A stretch of DNA of 64,000 nt from Amycolatopsis pretoriensis (GTDB lineage Bacteria > Actinomycetota > Actinomycetes > Mycobacteriales > Pseudonocardiaceae), in the NCBI RefSeq assembly GCF_900107925.1, contig NZ_FNUJ01000012.1, positions 220,839 through 284,838 of the forward strand, written 5' to 3'. This document shows, one piece after another, positions 16,503 to 25,570 of this stretch; positions within the stretch are counted from its first letter, which is position 1; the number at the start of each line of letters is the position of its first letter. The notes under the pieces are model-generated. The model was not told where the DNA came from. It ran no database searches and worked only from the letters and a program-made list of their open reading frames with translations. A program made the position numbers and the translations under genes.

Positions 16503-18077
16503 TCAGCTCCGCATGGTGGTCATGACCTGGAGGCGGCAGAGGCTCTCCAGGGCTTCGAGTCGGTTGCACGCGGTTTCGAGCGTCGGTCCCCAGGTGGTCA
16601 CGCCGTGGTGGGCGATCAGCAAGGCCGGCGGGTCGGCCGTGACCCGGTCGGTGACGTCGCGCGCGATGTCGGGGACGTGCGGCCAGTTGCGGAAGAGCGG
16701 GACGTCCACACAGGTCGCGGGGACTCCCGCGGTCAGCCCCTTGATGATCTCGAAATCGGTGAAGCGTACCTGGGTGTCGCCGGCTTCCGCGGCCCGGGCC
16801 GCGATCGTGGTGGCGAACGGTGGGTGGGCGTGGACCACCGCACCGACGTCGGGGAACGCGGCGTACACCGCGGCGTGGATGGCGGTTTCGGCCGAGGGCT
16901 TCGGTCCTCGTCGGTGTGTGCCGGTGACCGCGTCGACGAGCACGAGGTCTTCCGGGCGAAGCGAGCCTTTGCTGCGGCCGCTGGCGGTGATGAGCGCGTG
17001 GTCGTCGGCGCGTACCGAAAGGTTGCCGGCGGTGCCGTCGAGCCAGCCGCGGCGGTAGAGGCCGGCGGCGACCCGGCACAGCTCCGTCGCGGGCCACGGC
17101 ACCCACACGCGGGTTTCGGTGATCACCGCGGTGACCAGGTCCGCGGGTGTGACGTCGAACGCCGGGTTGCGCACCTCGGTGTCCCGGGGTGCCACGGGCT
17201 GCCCGGCGATGGTGGTCAGCTCGTCGGCCGGCCGTTCTTCGACGTGGACGTCGCCGGGCTCAATGAGGTCCTGGTCGATGGTTTCTTCAGGCGCTGCCAC
17301 GAGGAACGGGATGCCGTGCCGCTCCGCGGCGACGGCGAGGGCGTAGGTGCCGATCTTGTTGGCGACGTCGCCCGCGGCGGTGATCCGGTCCGCGCCGACG
17401 AGGACGAGGTCGACCTCGCCGCTTGCCATCAGCGCCGGACCGGCCGCGTCGACGCACAGCCGGTGCGGGATCCCGGCTCGGCGCAGCTCCCAGGTGGTCA
17501 ACCGGGCGCCCTGCAGCAGGGGCCGGGTCTCCCCGACGAGTACGGTCTCGACGGCGCCGTGGCCGGCCAGACGCTTGATCACGGCCAGTGCGGTGCCTTG
17601 CCCGGTGGTCGCGAGCATGCCGGTGTTGCAGTGCGTGAGGATGCGCAGCGGCCGCCGTCGTAGCGTTGCCAGGATGTGGTGCGCGCCGCGCTCTCCGATC
17701 GCGTCGCACGTCCGGACGTCCGCAGCTTGCACCTCCTGCGCCGCGGCGAGAACTGCATCGGCTCCCTCGTGCAGGTGGCTGGTGGTGCGGTGCACCGCCC
17801 GGCGCAGCGCGATCGCGGTCGGCCTGGTCCGGATGAGCAGTTCGGCGTCGGTCCGGACGCGGGCGGTGTCGGCGCCGTGCTCGCGGGCCGAGAGCACGAT
17901 GCCGAAGGCTGCCGCGACGCCGATGGCAGGTGCGCCGCGGATCGCGAGGCCGGCGATCGCTTCGGCGATCTGACCGGCGCTGGTCAGCCGCAAGGTGGTG
18001 TGCGCGTGGGGGAGACGCCGTTGGTCGAGCGCCAGCAGGGCGGTGCCGTCCCAGTGCAAAGCGGTTTCGGCGGTCAT
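16503..18077 (-). CDS. mtnAB: Fused methylthioribose-1-P isomerase / methylthioribulose-1-P dehydratase
   Basis: A 524-residue natural fusion of two consecutive methionine-salvage enzymes. Residues ~1-320 are MtnA (eIF2B-like fold): AIRGAPAIGVAAAFG, THCNTGMLATTGQGTA with the catalytic Cys, and GADRITAAGDVANKIGT with the catalytic Asp. Residues ~325-524 are MtnB (class II aldolase family): GTAGNLSVR, ITASGRSKG, and the metal-binding AVVHAHPPFATT and IAHHGVTTWG. The frame is open across the junction near nt 17110, with no internal stop or recognisable second start needed. ATG 18077 overlaps the stop of the upstream methyltransferase-like gene (ATGA). MtnA and MtnB are normally separate proteins. 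Confidence 0.92.
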   Translation of the reverse strand: MTAETALHWDGTALLALDQRRLPHAHTTLRLTSAGQIAEAIAGLAIRGAPAIGVAAAFGIVLSAREHGADTARVRTDAELLIRTRPTAIALRRAVHRTTSHLHEGADAVLAAAQEVQAADVRTCDAIGERGAHHILATLRRRPLRILTHCNTGMLATTGQGTALAVIKRLAGHGAVETVLVGETRPLLQGARLTTWELRRAGIPHRLCVDAAGPALMASGEVDLVLVGADRITAAGDVANKIGTYALAVAAERHGIPFLVAAPEETIDQDLIEPGDVHVEERPADELTTIAGQPVAPRDTEVRNPAFDVTPADLVTAVITETRVWVPWPATELCRVAAGLYRRGWLDGTAGNLSVRADDHALITASGRSKGSLRPEDLVLVDAVTGTHRRGPKPSAETAIHAAVYAAFPDVGAVVHAHPPFATTIAARAAEAGDTQVRFTDFEIIKGLTAGVPATCVDVPLFRNWPHVPDIARDVTDRVTADPPALLIAHHGVTTWGPTLETACNRLEALESLCRLQVMTTMRS

Positions 18078-18730
18078 CGGCGGCTGCCCGTGTAGGCCCA
18101 GATCTCGGGGTAGTCGGTGTCCGAACTGGATATCCGGAGCAGGTTGTCCAGTTCCACGCCGGCGTCGGCGAAGGCGGTCCGGTAGAGCTCCTCGTGGAGC
18201 CCCAGGCGGTCCGGGTGCACCGCCGACATCCAGTTGGCACCGGCAACCAGGCCGCCGGGAACGACCAGATCGGTCATCCACGTCACCCGCTCGCCGAAGT
18301 GCTGCTCGTCGCGGCAGAGGCCGAGGAGCCCGAACTGGGTGACCAGCTCCGATCGCGGCAGGTTGCCGGCGGCGCCGTCGAGGCAGTCCGCGACCCGGAC
18401 ATCGGACACGAGTGCGCACAGCGAGTTCCACTCGGCCGGGGTGCGACCTCCCAGCTGCAGGGCGGTTTCGTACGCTCCGCGGGGTTCGGTGCTGGTGGCG
18501 TTGAGCCGCAGCAGGTCGAGGCGGTCGGGGTCGACGTCGACGGCGGTCAGCCGGCCGGCGCGCAGGGCACAGGCCCACAGCAGTGACTCGGAACCGCAAC
18601 CGAGGTCCAGCCAGGTGTCGATCGCCGGCACGGAACGGAGCATGGTGAGGATCTCCTCGGTGCCCATGCCATAGACGAACTGGCGTGCGTAGTAGGTGTC
18701 CCGGTACTCGTGGGCGTCCAGCGTGGTCAT
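18074..18730 (-). CDS. SAM-binding class I transferase (second of pair)
   Basis: A 218-residue Rossmann-fold enzyme with the SAM motif TWLDLGCGSESLLWA and the acidic post-motif LTAVDVDPDRL. The region after WMTDLVVPGGLVAGANWM resembles small-molecule N-methyltransferases. Its genomic partners (SAM decarboxylase and a full MTA-to-methionine route) suggest it may transfer an aminopropyl or 3-amino-3-carboxypropyl group, or catalyse intramolecular SAM cyclisation, each of which releases MTA rather than SAH. Ordinary methylation remains possible. The start overlaps the previous gene by ATGA. The product is unknown. Confidence 0.7.
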   Translation of the reverse strand: MTTLDAHEYRDTYYARQFVYGMGTEEILTMLRSVPAIDTWLDLGCGSESLLWACALRAGRLTAVDVDPDRLDLLRLNATSTEPRGAYETALQLGGRTPAEWNSLCALVSDVRVADCLDGAAGNLPRSELVTQFGLLGLCRDEQHFGERVTWMTDLVVPGGLVAGANWMSAVHPDRLGLHEELYRTAFADAGVELDNLLRISSSDTDYPEIWAYTGSRR

Positions 18731-19458
18731 GCGGAAGCCTCCTTCCGGAGCGCTATTTCGGTCATGCTGCGGCAGTGACGTGTGGCAGTGAGCAGCTGCC
18801 AGGGCCCGTGCTCGAGCGCGCGGGCGGTGAGCAGCGACAGATGGACGGTGGAGCAGCCGAGGTCGGCGCCGTTGTGCAGGCGCCGGAGGTCGATGCGCAG
18901 TTCGTCGTGGTCTCGGTGCTGCCGGCGGAGGCGGGTGAGTGTTCCGCCGTGGCCGTCGGGTCTGCTCCAGTCGTGGAGCCACGTGTCGTGCGTCCCGGCG
19001 GCGTCGTAGCACGGTGCGCTGTCGAGCGTGCCGTCGTCGTGGCGCAGCAGGACGTGCGCGATCAGCACGCCACCTGGTTGCAGCAGATTCATGAGGCCGT
19101 GCAGGGCGGCGTGCAGGCCGAGGGAGGCGGTCAGCTGGTTGAGGGCACCGTTCGGGCACACAACCACCGGGAACCGCCGTGCCGGGGGATCGGTGCCGAT
19201 CCGGTACGGGTGGGCCTCGCCGTGGAGACCGGCGGCGGCCAGGCTCTCTCGAGCGGCCGTGACCATGGCGGCCTCGGCGTCGAACAACACGGCCACAGCT
19301 CCGAGACGCGCGTAGTCGGTGAGGTGGTGTCCGGCGCCGGAGGGGGCTTCGGCGACAACGGTGCCGGGGCGGACGTGAGCGTCGAGGACAGCGGGTGCGC
19401 GCAGTCCGCGGGTCTCGATCGCGTACAAGGCGGCGCGCTCGGCGTAGCCGGTGGTCAT
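18727..19458 (-). CDS. SAM-binding class I transferase (first of pair)
   Basis: A 243-residue methyltransferase-like protein. Its glycine loop is divergent: GTVVAEAPSGAGHHL replaces the usual E/DxGxGxG, and the acidic ribose-binding strand reads AVLFDAEAAMV. The motif-IV region is FPVVVCPNGALNQL and a glycine-rich turn LLQPGGVLIAHVLL follows. The odd SAM loop is consistent with a non-canonical SAM or decarboxylated-SAM chemistry (inference). It shares TGATG-type overlap with the dehydrogenase gene upstream and ATGA with the next transferase, so the three are coupled. It is not obviously a paralogue of the second transferase beyond the shared fold. Confidence 0.65.
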   Translation of the reverse strand: MTTGYAERAALYAIETRGLRAPAVLDAHVRPGTVVAEAPSGAGHHLTDYARLGAVAVLFDAEAAMVTAARESLAAAGLHGEAHPYRIGTDPPARRFPVVVCPNGALNQLTASLGLHAALHGLMNLLQPGGVLIAHVLLRHDDGTLDSAPCYDAAGTHDTWLHDWSRPDGHGGTLTRLRRQHRDHDELRIDLRRLHNGADLGCSTVHLSLLTARALEHGPWQLLTATRHCRSMTEIALRKEASA

Positions 19459-20573
19459 CAGCCGGGGACCAGGTCGTAGAAGCCGGCGTGCTCGGCCAGT
19501 ACGGGATGTCGGATTTCACCGCCGGCCACGATGAGCGCGGTATCGACGACCGGGTCGGGCGTAGCCCGCAGGACCCGCTCGGCCAGCCGGACGAGGTAGG
19601 GCGCCGCCGCCGCCGTGTAGGCGCGAGACGACGTCACCGGGACGACCGACGGGAGCACGTCGATCTTGACGTGCAGGACCCCCTGCACCTCCCGAGGTGG
19701 CTCTCCCGGCTGCTGGACCGGTCCGGCGCTCGGGAGGTACCCCGGCCCGTAACCGGCGGTCGCATCGACGATCACCGACCCCGGCCGCATGGTCCGCACC
19801 AGCTCGGGAGTGATCATCGCCGGAGTGGTGTAGGTCGAGATCAGGATGGCCCCGATGAGCACATCGGTGTCCGGCAGCTCACGGGCGAGGGCCTCCGGCG
19901 AGTTCACTTGCGCGCGGCACCGATTCCCGGCTCTGCGCAGAAGGTGGTCGCGAGCTTCCGCGGTGCGGCAGAGGACGAGCACGTCGGCGCCGAGCCCAGC
20001 GGCCGTGTCCGCGGCGGCCAGCCCGACGTTGCCCGAGCCGATCACGACGACCTTGGGCGGAGGACAGCCGTCGACGGCGGCGAGGAGCACACCGCGTCCA
20101 CCGCGGTAAGTCTGCAGCGCGTGCGCGGCGTGGAACACCGCCTGGATCCCGGCGATCGTGCCGCCCGCGCGCATCAAGGGGAACCGGCCGTCCTCGGTGA
20201 GGAACTCGTAGCTGTAGGCGCGGACGCCGCTGCGTAGCAGCGGCGCGAGCAGGTCGGGACGTCCTTCGGCGTGGAAGACCGCGCCGAGGGTCTGCTCCGG
20301 CGCGCACGCGGTGATCTCGTCCGCGCTGAACGGCTTGTACTTCAACAGCAAGCGGGCGGCGTTCACCTCGTTCCGCCGCGCGAAACGGACGCCGGCGTGG
20401 TCGAGGTCCTCGTCCGCCACGCCGATCCGTTCACCGATCCCGTTCTCGGCAACCGGAACGAAACCGCCCGCGCGGAGCACGTGCGCCAGCTCCGGAGTGA
20501 GGATGACGGGACGGTCGGAGCCGATCGGCTCGGAAGGAAACCCGATCGCTGTCGATTCGATTTCGTCAGTCAA
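19458..20573 (-). CDS. Alanine dehydrogenase/PNT-like NAD(P)-dependent enzyme
   Basis: A 371-residue oxidoreductase. The N-terminal AlaDH/PNT-type domain (VILTPELAHVLRAGG, YSYEFLTEDGRFPL) is followed by a Rossmann domain with VVVIGSGNVGLAAADTA and the conserved segment MRPGSVIVDATAGYG. Relatives are alanine dehydrogenase, saccharopine/lysine dehydrogenases and transhydrogenase subunits, which interconvert 2-oxo and 2-amino acids or form secondary amines. In this operon it could reduce an imine in building an unusual amino acid or opine-like product (inference). The TTG start at 20573 has AGGGGGA upstream. Confidence 0.75.
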   Translation of the reverse strand: MTDEIESTAIGFPSEPIGSDRPVILTPELAHVLRAGGFVPVAENGIGERIGVADEDLDHAGVRFARRNEVNAARLLLKYKPFSADEITACAPEQTLGAVFHAEGRPDLLAPLLRSGVRAYSYEFLTEDGRFPLMRAGGTIAGIQAVFHAAHALQTYRGGRGVLLAAVDGCPPPKVVVIGSGNVGLAAADTAAGLGADVLVLCRTAEARDHLLRRAGNRCRAQVNSPEALARELPDTDVLIGAILISTYTTPAMITPELVRTMRPGSVIVDATAGYGPGYLPSAGPVQQPGEPPREVQGVLHVKIDVLPSVVPVTSSRAYTAAAAPYLVRLAERVLRATPDPVVDTALIVAGGEIRHPVLAEHAGFYDLVPG

Positions 20574-20601
20574 ATTACTGTCCCCCTACGGTTGTGGTGA
20601 C

Positions 20602-20997
20602 TCAGTTGCAGCAGATGCCACGTTTTTGTTCGACGATCTGAATTCGGCCGGGTGCGAAGGCGTCCTGCAAGGCGGGGATGGCGTCGTACGGGTTGCATGA
20701 CCCGCAGGTGAATACGTCGAGTGCGGCGTACCGGATCTCCGGCCACGCGTGGATCGAGATGTGTGACTCGCCGAGGACGGCCACCGCCGTGATCCCTTGC
20801 GGGCGGAACTTGTGCAGGAAGAAGTCCAGAAGCGTTGCACCGCAGTCTTTTGCTGCCCGGCGCAGCGCTTCCTCGACGACGGGTTCGTCATCAAGGTGGT
20901 CGGCGTCCCAGATGTCGATGGTGATGTGCGTGCCGGCGAAGCTGATGCCGTTTTCTTCGAGGGTGAATGCCACGGGCGCAATGGGTGCATTGGTCAC
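20602..20997 (-). CDS. speH: S-adenosylmethionine decarboxylase proenzyme
   Basis: A 131-residue prokaryotic class 1B AdoMet decarboxylase. The self-cleavage site is Glu77-Ser78 in GESHISIHAWPE, where Ser becomes the pyruvoyl group. The catalytic His is in the same stretch and the Cys in FTCGSCNPYDA. It makes decarboxylated SAM, the aminopropyl donor of polyamine-type chemistry, whose by-product MTA is the substrate entering the mtn pathway encoded downstream. It is the first gene of the minus-strand operon, with a GTG start. No classical spermidine synthase is next to it, so the aminopropyl acceptor is presumably handled by one of the transferases. Confidence 0.93.
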   Translation of the reverse strand: MTNAPIAPVAFTLEENGISFAGTHITIDIWDADHLDDEPVVEEALRRAAKDCGATLLDFFLHKFRPQGITAVAVLGESHISIHAWPEIRYAALDVFTCGSCNPYDAIPALQDAFAPGRIQIVEQKRGICCN

Positions 20998-21467
20998 GGA
21001 TACCCCATAACGGAGAGTGGAAGAAGTGGGCCATCGGACTGTTTCAATGGCGGGGGAGTGATCGGAAAACGATCACTGTGAAAGTAGCATCGGGGTCAGA
21101 TTCGACGCAATGAACCACGCAGCGCGACCATCGACAATTTCCGCGTGCCGACGTCCGGGTGACGGCAAGCGGCCAATAGAGTGGCCCCCGGCGCGGGAAC
21201 AACGGGTTTGGCCGTCCGGCGACGGGGGTAACGCGCGAAATCGCCCTGCTGGGAACCCTGCGGCCAAGAGAGTGACGCGCCCGCTGCACCGGTGTCACGC
21301 CGTTCAGTGGTGTAACGGTCGAGGACCGGATCAGTGCGTGCAGGTCGGAAGCCGTGTAAGCGTTGAGTGCAGCGGTTTTGCGACGAATTCCCGACGCTCG
21401 TTGCTCCAATCCGGTGAAGCTTTGATAGCCGGTGAGTGATCGGTTTCGTCTCGGGTACCTGGGAGCC
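20998..21467. promoter_or_regulatory. Divergent promoter region of the metabolite locus
   Basis: About 470 bp between speH and the MFS gene. No convincing coding sequence, RNA gene or known riboswitch was recognised. It must carry the promoters of both halves of the locus and is the likely target of the CGNR regulator (inference). Confidence 0.45.
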
Positions 21468-22679
21468 ATGAACACCGGAGCGGCAAGCGCCGCGTCGCGG
21501 GAGGCGACCGGCGGCCTGGCCGGCCCGTGGCGCCCTGGCCTGGCGGGATTGGCGACGCTCGCGATCACTTACGGGTTCGCCCGCTACGGGTACGGCTTGT
21601 TCCTTTCCCGCTTCCAGTCCGATTTCGGCGGGTCCGCCGGCGCGCTCGGAGCGGTCACCAGCATCGGCTACCTGGGCGAGCTGCTCGCGCTCGGCATGGT
21701 GAGCTGGTGGGCCGGCCGGATGTCACCGCGGCTGCCGATCGGCGTGGGGCTGGGATGCGCCGGCACGGGGATGCTGCTCATCGCCGTGGCCCCGAACACG
21801 GGAGTGCTGGTCCTGGGAGTCGCGGTGTCCGGCATGTCTCCGGGCTGGGTCTGGACGCCGTACTCCGACGTTGTCCAGGACACGGTCCGCCCTGGTGGCC
21901 GGGCGCACGCGTTGTCGATGATCAGCACCGGCACCACCTTCGGGGTCGTCCTCGCCGGCCCGGCGGCGTTGTTCGCGGCCGACTCCCGGTGGCGGCTGGT
22001 CTGGCTCGGTGCGGCCGTGGCCGCGTTCGCCGTACTGGTGTGGAACGTGCGCGTACTGCCGGGCGCGCCGACGAGACGAGCCCGCTCCCATTCGGAGTTT
22101 CGGTGGCGTGAGCTGGTCCGCCGGCGCGGCGCGTGGCCGCTGTTCGCTGCCGCCGCCTCGTCCGGTCTGGTCGGCGCAGCCTACTGGTCGTTCGCCGGTG
22201 TCGCGGTCGCGACGGCCAACGCCGGCGACGAGCGCGTGGCGCCGGCGCTGTGGACGGTCATCGGCGTCACCGGGATCACCGGTGTGTTCACGGGCCGGCT
22301 CGTGCGACAGCTCGGCCTCCGGGTGATCTTCGTGTCCGCCCAGATCGTCCTTTCCGCCTCGTTGGCGGTGCTGTGGCTGGCGCCGGCGGGCTGGGGTTTC
22401 GCGCTGACTTCCGCCGTGCTCTACGGTGCCGGGTTCATGGTCGGGGGCACGCTCCTGTCGGTGTGGAGCTCGACAGTGTTCGACGACCACCCCACCCGGG
22501 GCTTCAGCGTGGTGGTCGTCTTCATCACCCTCGGCGCGGTCACGGGCCCGGCGCTGCTCGGTCTCGTGGTCGACCACGCCGGACTCGGTACCGCCTTCGC
22601 CGTCGCCACATTCCTCGCCGTCGGCACCTTGGCGGCGTTGCCCCCGCACCCGCGCACCCGATCGGAAGGAACACGGTGA
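21468..22679 (+). CDS. MFS transporter (YbfB/YjiJ-like)
   Basis: A 403-residue polytopic membrane protein with about 12 hydrophobic helices. The N-terminal hallmark ITYGFARYGYGLFL is characteristic of the YbfB/YjiJ MFS group. Opening the plus-strand arm of the locus, it is a candidate exporter or self-resistance pump for the product. ATG 21468 is used; a GTG 36 bases upstream is in frame. Its stop overlaps the next gene by GTGA, so the plus-strand genes form an operon. Confidence 0.88.
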   Translation: MNTGAASAASREATGGLAGPWRPGLAGLATLAITYGFARYGYGLFLSRFQSDFGGSAGALGAVTSIGYLGELLALGMVSWWAGRMSPRLPIGVGLGCAGTGMLLIAVAPNTGVLVLGVAVSGMSPGWVWTPYSDVVQDTVRPGGRAHALSMISTGTTFGVVLAGPAALFAADSRWRLVWLGAAVAAFAVLVWNVRVLPGAPTRRARSHSEFRWRELVRRRGAWPLFAAAASSGLVGAAYWSFAGVAVATANAGDERVAPALWTVIGVTGITGVFTGRLVRQLGLRVIFVSAQIVLSASLAVLWLAPAGWGFALTSAVLYGAGFMVGGTLLSVWSSTVFDDHPTRGFSVVVVFITLGAVTGPALLGLVVDHAGLGTAFAVATFLAVGTLAALPPHPRTRSEGTR

Positions 22680-23446
22680 CCGCAGCCATCACCCTGACCC
22701 GCAGCGACATCCTCGGCCGCCCCAGCTTCTGGAAGGTCTCCGAACTCGGCATCCGGCAGTTCGAACACGGTTACCCGCCGGAACTGCTGGACACCATCCT
22801 CGTGAAGGCCCTGCGGATGCGGACGACCGCGGCGAAAACCAACCTCAACCTGAAGTACCTGCGCGACGCTCACCACCACATCCCCGAAGTCGCCCAGCTG
22901 ATGCACGACCCGGTGAGACTGGCGCGCTTGAGCGAGCTGGCGGGCGTTCCCCTCGAGCCTTACCCGGTGGACTTCCTCGGCTCCATGATCACGTTCATGG
23001 GACCGGAAGACGGCACCGTCGACTGGCACGGGGACAGCGTGCCGGTCACCGAACTCGTCGCGCTGTCGGCCGACGACGTCGCCGGTGGCGAACTCGCGAT
23101 CTACCGCGGCGAACTGGACGAAGGCCTGGCCCGGCTGGCGTCGGAGGGGAAAGTGCCCGACGACCGGGTCGTCCGGGTCACCCACCGCGTCGGCCACAGC
23201 ATCTTCGGGCAGCTGATGGGGGTCCTGCACCGCACCGCCCCGATGACGTCGGGTACGCGGGTGACGTTGAACCTCAACCTCCGGTCCGCGACTCAGCCGC
23301 ACATCGACGACCAGCGGCTGAGCCACCTGGCCGCCGAGAGCCCGGACTTCGGCTGGCTCGACCCCTACGTCAGCGACGTGCGGGGCAGGCAGCTGCCTTC
23401 GCTGCGCGCCACCACCGCTTCGGCCCGGGAGGACAGCGATGCCTGA
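22676..23446 (+). CDS. Probable 2-oxoglutarate/Fe(II)-dependent oxygenase
   Basis: A 256-residue protein. The facial triad can be read as HxD in TVDWHGDSVPV plus a distal His in GVLHRTAP, with the 2OG-anchoring Arg in SGTRVTLNLNLRS, matching small non-heme Fe(II)/2OG hydroxylases of natural-product pathways. The GTG start overlaps the transporter stop; the end overlaps the CGNR gene by eight bases. It could hydroxylate an amino-acid intermediate (inference). The family call relies on these motifs only; identity to a known oxygenase was not checked. Confidence 0.65.
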   Translation: MTAAITLTRSDILGRPSFWKVSELGIRQFEHGYPPELLDTILVKALRMRTTAAKTNLNLKYLRDAHHHIPEVAQLMHDPVRLARLSELAGVPLEPYPVDFLGSMITFMGPEDGTVDWHGDSVPVTELVALSADDVAGGELAIYRGELDEGLARLASEGKVPDDRVVRVTHRVGHSIFGQLMGVLHRTAPMTSGTRVTLNLNLRSATQPHIDDQRLSHLAAESPDFGWLDPYVSDVRGRQLPSLRATTASAREDSDA

Positions 23447-24056
23447 CCCGCTTGAGCACATCGGCGGCCTGGTCTGCCTCGACTTCGCCAATACCGTGGG
23501 ACCTCGCCGGGCTCGCGCCGACAAAGATCCCCACGACTACCTCACCGACTTCTCGAGCTTGGTCGAGTGGTCGGTGAACGCCGGCACCATCGGCGCGAAC
23601 CGAGCGGGCTTGCTGCGCAAACGCATCCAGCGCGATCCGAGAGCTGCTCAGGACGCGCTCGCCCGCGCCAAGCGGCTGCGCGAGACGGTGTACGCCGTCT
23701 TCGCCGCCATCGCCCGGGGAGACGAACCATCCGGCCCGGCACTGCACCACCTCCAGCAGGCATACGCCGACGCGATGCGGCAAGCGAAACTGGTCTCCAC
23801 CTCGGCAGGCTTGGACTGGAGCTGGTCACCGCAAGGCGAACTCGACTGCGTGCTCTGGCCGATCGCCCGCTCCGCGGCGGAAGTCGCCGTCAGCGCCGAC
23901 TTCGGCCGGATCAAGGAGTGCCTCGGTCACGACGGCAGCTGCGGATGGCTGTTCTACGACACCAGCAAGAACGGGCTACGCCGGTGGTGCAGCATGAGCG
24001 CCTGCGGTACCTGGGAGAAGAGCAGCAAGCGCGCCACCACGGCAAGGAAGGGCTGA
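23439..24056 (+). CDS. CGNR zinc-finger transcriptional regulator
   Basis: A 205-residue regulator with an N-terminal ABATE domain (GGLVCLDFANTVGPRRA) and a C-terminal CGNR-type zinc finger: CGWLFYDTSKNGLRRWCSM followed by SACGTWEKSSKR. The usual CGNR tetrad reads CGTW here. Zinc-ligand cysteines in ECLGHDGSCGW and WCSMSAC remain. Such proteins bind DNA through the finger while the ABATE domain may sense a ligand. Its place between biosynthetic genes suggests it controls this locus. Confidence 0.85.
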   Translation: MPDPLEHIGGLVCLDFANTVGPRRARADKDPHDYLTDFSSLVEWSVNAGTIGANRAGLLRKRIQRDPRAAQDALARAKRLRETVYAVFAAIARGDEPSGPALHHLQQAYADAMRQAKLVSTSAGLDWSWSPQGELDCVLWPIARSAAEVAVSADFGRIKECLGHDGSCGWLFYDTSKNGLRRWCSMSACGTWEKSSKRATTARKG

Positions 24057-24059
24057 GCC

Positions 24060-25547
24060 GTGTGCGGCATCGTCGCCATTCACGGAAGCCCCGACCCGCT
24101 GCTCGGCGCGCGTATGCTCGACCGTCTCACCCACCGGGGCCCGGACGATCAGGGCACCGCCGTCCTTCCCGGCACATGGCTGGGTCATCGACGTCTATCC
24201 ATCGTGGACACTGGCGGCGGGCACCAGCCGTTGACGGATGCTGCGGGCAACCACCTGGTCGGCAACGGCGAAATCTACAACCACTCTGACCTCCGTGCCC
24301 GGTTCACCGGCCACCGCTGGTCGACCGGATCGGACAACGAGGTCGCGTTGCGCCTGGCCATCGCCGGTGGCGGAGCTGCCCTCGCCGACCTTCGCGGGAT
24401 GTTCGCGCTGGCGATCGCCGGCCCGGGGCTGCCGTTCCTCGCCGCGCGGGACCCGGTCGGCGTCAAACCGCTGTACTGGGCGCGCACGCCCCATTCGGTG
24501 GTGTTCGCCTCCGAAATGAAGGCGTTCGATCGCGAACACCGCAGCCGCGTGCGGCCGTTCCCGCCGGGATGCTTCTGGACCCCGCACGAGGGTCTTCGGC
24601 GCTTCGCGCACGCGATGCCGCAGCACCCCAACGCACTCGACGCGCCGGCAGAGCATGAAGCGGCGGTCCGTGCCGGCTTGATCACCAGCGTGCACCTGCA
24701 GATGATGGGCGACGAGCCACCCGGGGTGCTGCTGTCGGGCGGCCTGGATTCCAGCATCGTCGCGGCCATCGCCGCCCGGTGGTGCCGCGAGCGCGGCTAC
24801 CGGCTGCGCACCTTCTCCGTCGGCACCGCCGAATCCGCGGACCTCGCCGCAGCGCGACGAGTCGCCGCCCATTTGGGCACCGAGCACTTCGAACGCACTT
24901 ACACCGCCGAAGCCGCCGTGGACCGGGTACCCGACGTGGTCCGCGCCGTCGAGCACTACGACCCCGCGCTGCTCCACAGCTCCGTCGCCAACCACTTCCT
25001 CGCCGAACTGGCAGCGCAGCACACCAAAGCCGTCCTCACCGGCGAAGGTGCCGACGAACTGTTCGCCGGCTACCGCTACCTGCGCGAGTTTCGCGACGAC
25101 GACGCACTCGACACCGAACTCCGCCGGACGGTCTCCACGCTGCACACCCTGAACTTGCAACGCTGCGACCGCACGACCATGGCCTTCGGGCTCGAAGCGC
25201 GCGTGCCGTTCCTCGACACCGACTTCATCGCTACAGCCATGTCGGTACCCGTCCGGCTCCGGCGTCCGGACCACGGCAGGCGGGAGAAGCATCTTCTGCG
25301 CGAAGCGTTTGTCGGCTGGCTGCCTGATGATCTGTTGTGGCGAGCCAAGGAGCAGTTCGGCGACGGCTCGGGCATGTCCGGCGTCCTGCGCGACGCGATG
25401 AGCGGCCTGGTCACCGAAGCGGACTTCCGGAAGACGGTTCACGCGGAAGGCATCCGCAACCGCGAAGAGCTCGCCTACCACCGGATCTGGCACCGCGAAC
25501 TCGCGGGGATCAGCCCGCGCACCCTCGACCGCTCCATGACCTTATGA
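24060..25547 (+). CDS. Asparagine-synthetase-like glutamine amidotransferase
   Basis: A 495-residue class II amidotransferase. After the GTG start Cys2 is the nucleophile (MCGIVAIHG), with THRGPDDQG and NGEIYN typical of the glutaminase domain. The synthetase domain has the PP-loop VLLSGGLDSSIVAA and LTGEGADELFAGY. AsnB enzymes are usually longer (about 550-640), so this compact version is likely dedicated to amide formation on a pathway intermediate. It starts four bases after the CGNR stop. Primary asparagine synthesis cannot be excluded. Confidence 0.87.
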   Translation: MCGIVAIHGSPDPLLGARMLDRLTHRGPDDQGTAVLPGTWLGHRRLSIVDTGGGHQPLTDAAGNHLVGNGEIYNHSDLRARFTGHRWSTGSDNEVALRLAIAGGGAALADLRGMFALAIAGPGLPFLAARDPVGVKPLYWARTPHSVVFASEMKAFDREHRSRVRPFPPGCFWTPHEGLRRFAHAMPQHPNALDAPAEHEAAVRAGLITSVHLQMMGDEPPGVLLSGGLDSSIVAAIAARWCRERGYRLRTFSVGTAESADLAAARRVAAHLGTEHFERTYTAEAAVDRVPDVVRAVEHYDPALLHSSVANHFLAELAAQHTKAVLTGEGADELFAGYRYLREFRDDDALDTELRRTVSTLHTLNLQRCDRTTMAFGLEARVPFLDTDFIATAMSVPVRLRRPDHGRREKHLLREAFVGWLPDDLLWRAKEQFGDGSGMSGVLRDAMSGLVTEADFRKTVHAEGIRNREELAYHRIWHRELAGISPRTLDRSMTL

Positions 25548-25570
25548 CCGCCCACGACCTGAGGAGCGCC

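Noticed and set aside
20998..21467. SAM-type riboswitch upstream of the SAM decarboxylase operon
   Set aside because: Biologically attractive, but I could not identify any riboswitch core or kink-turn pattern in the leader.
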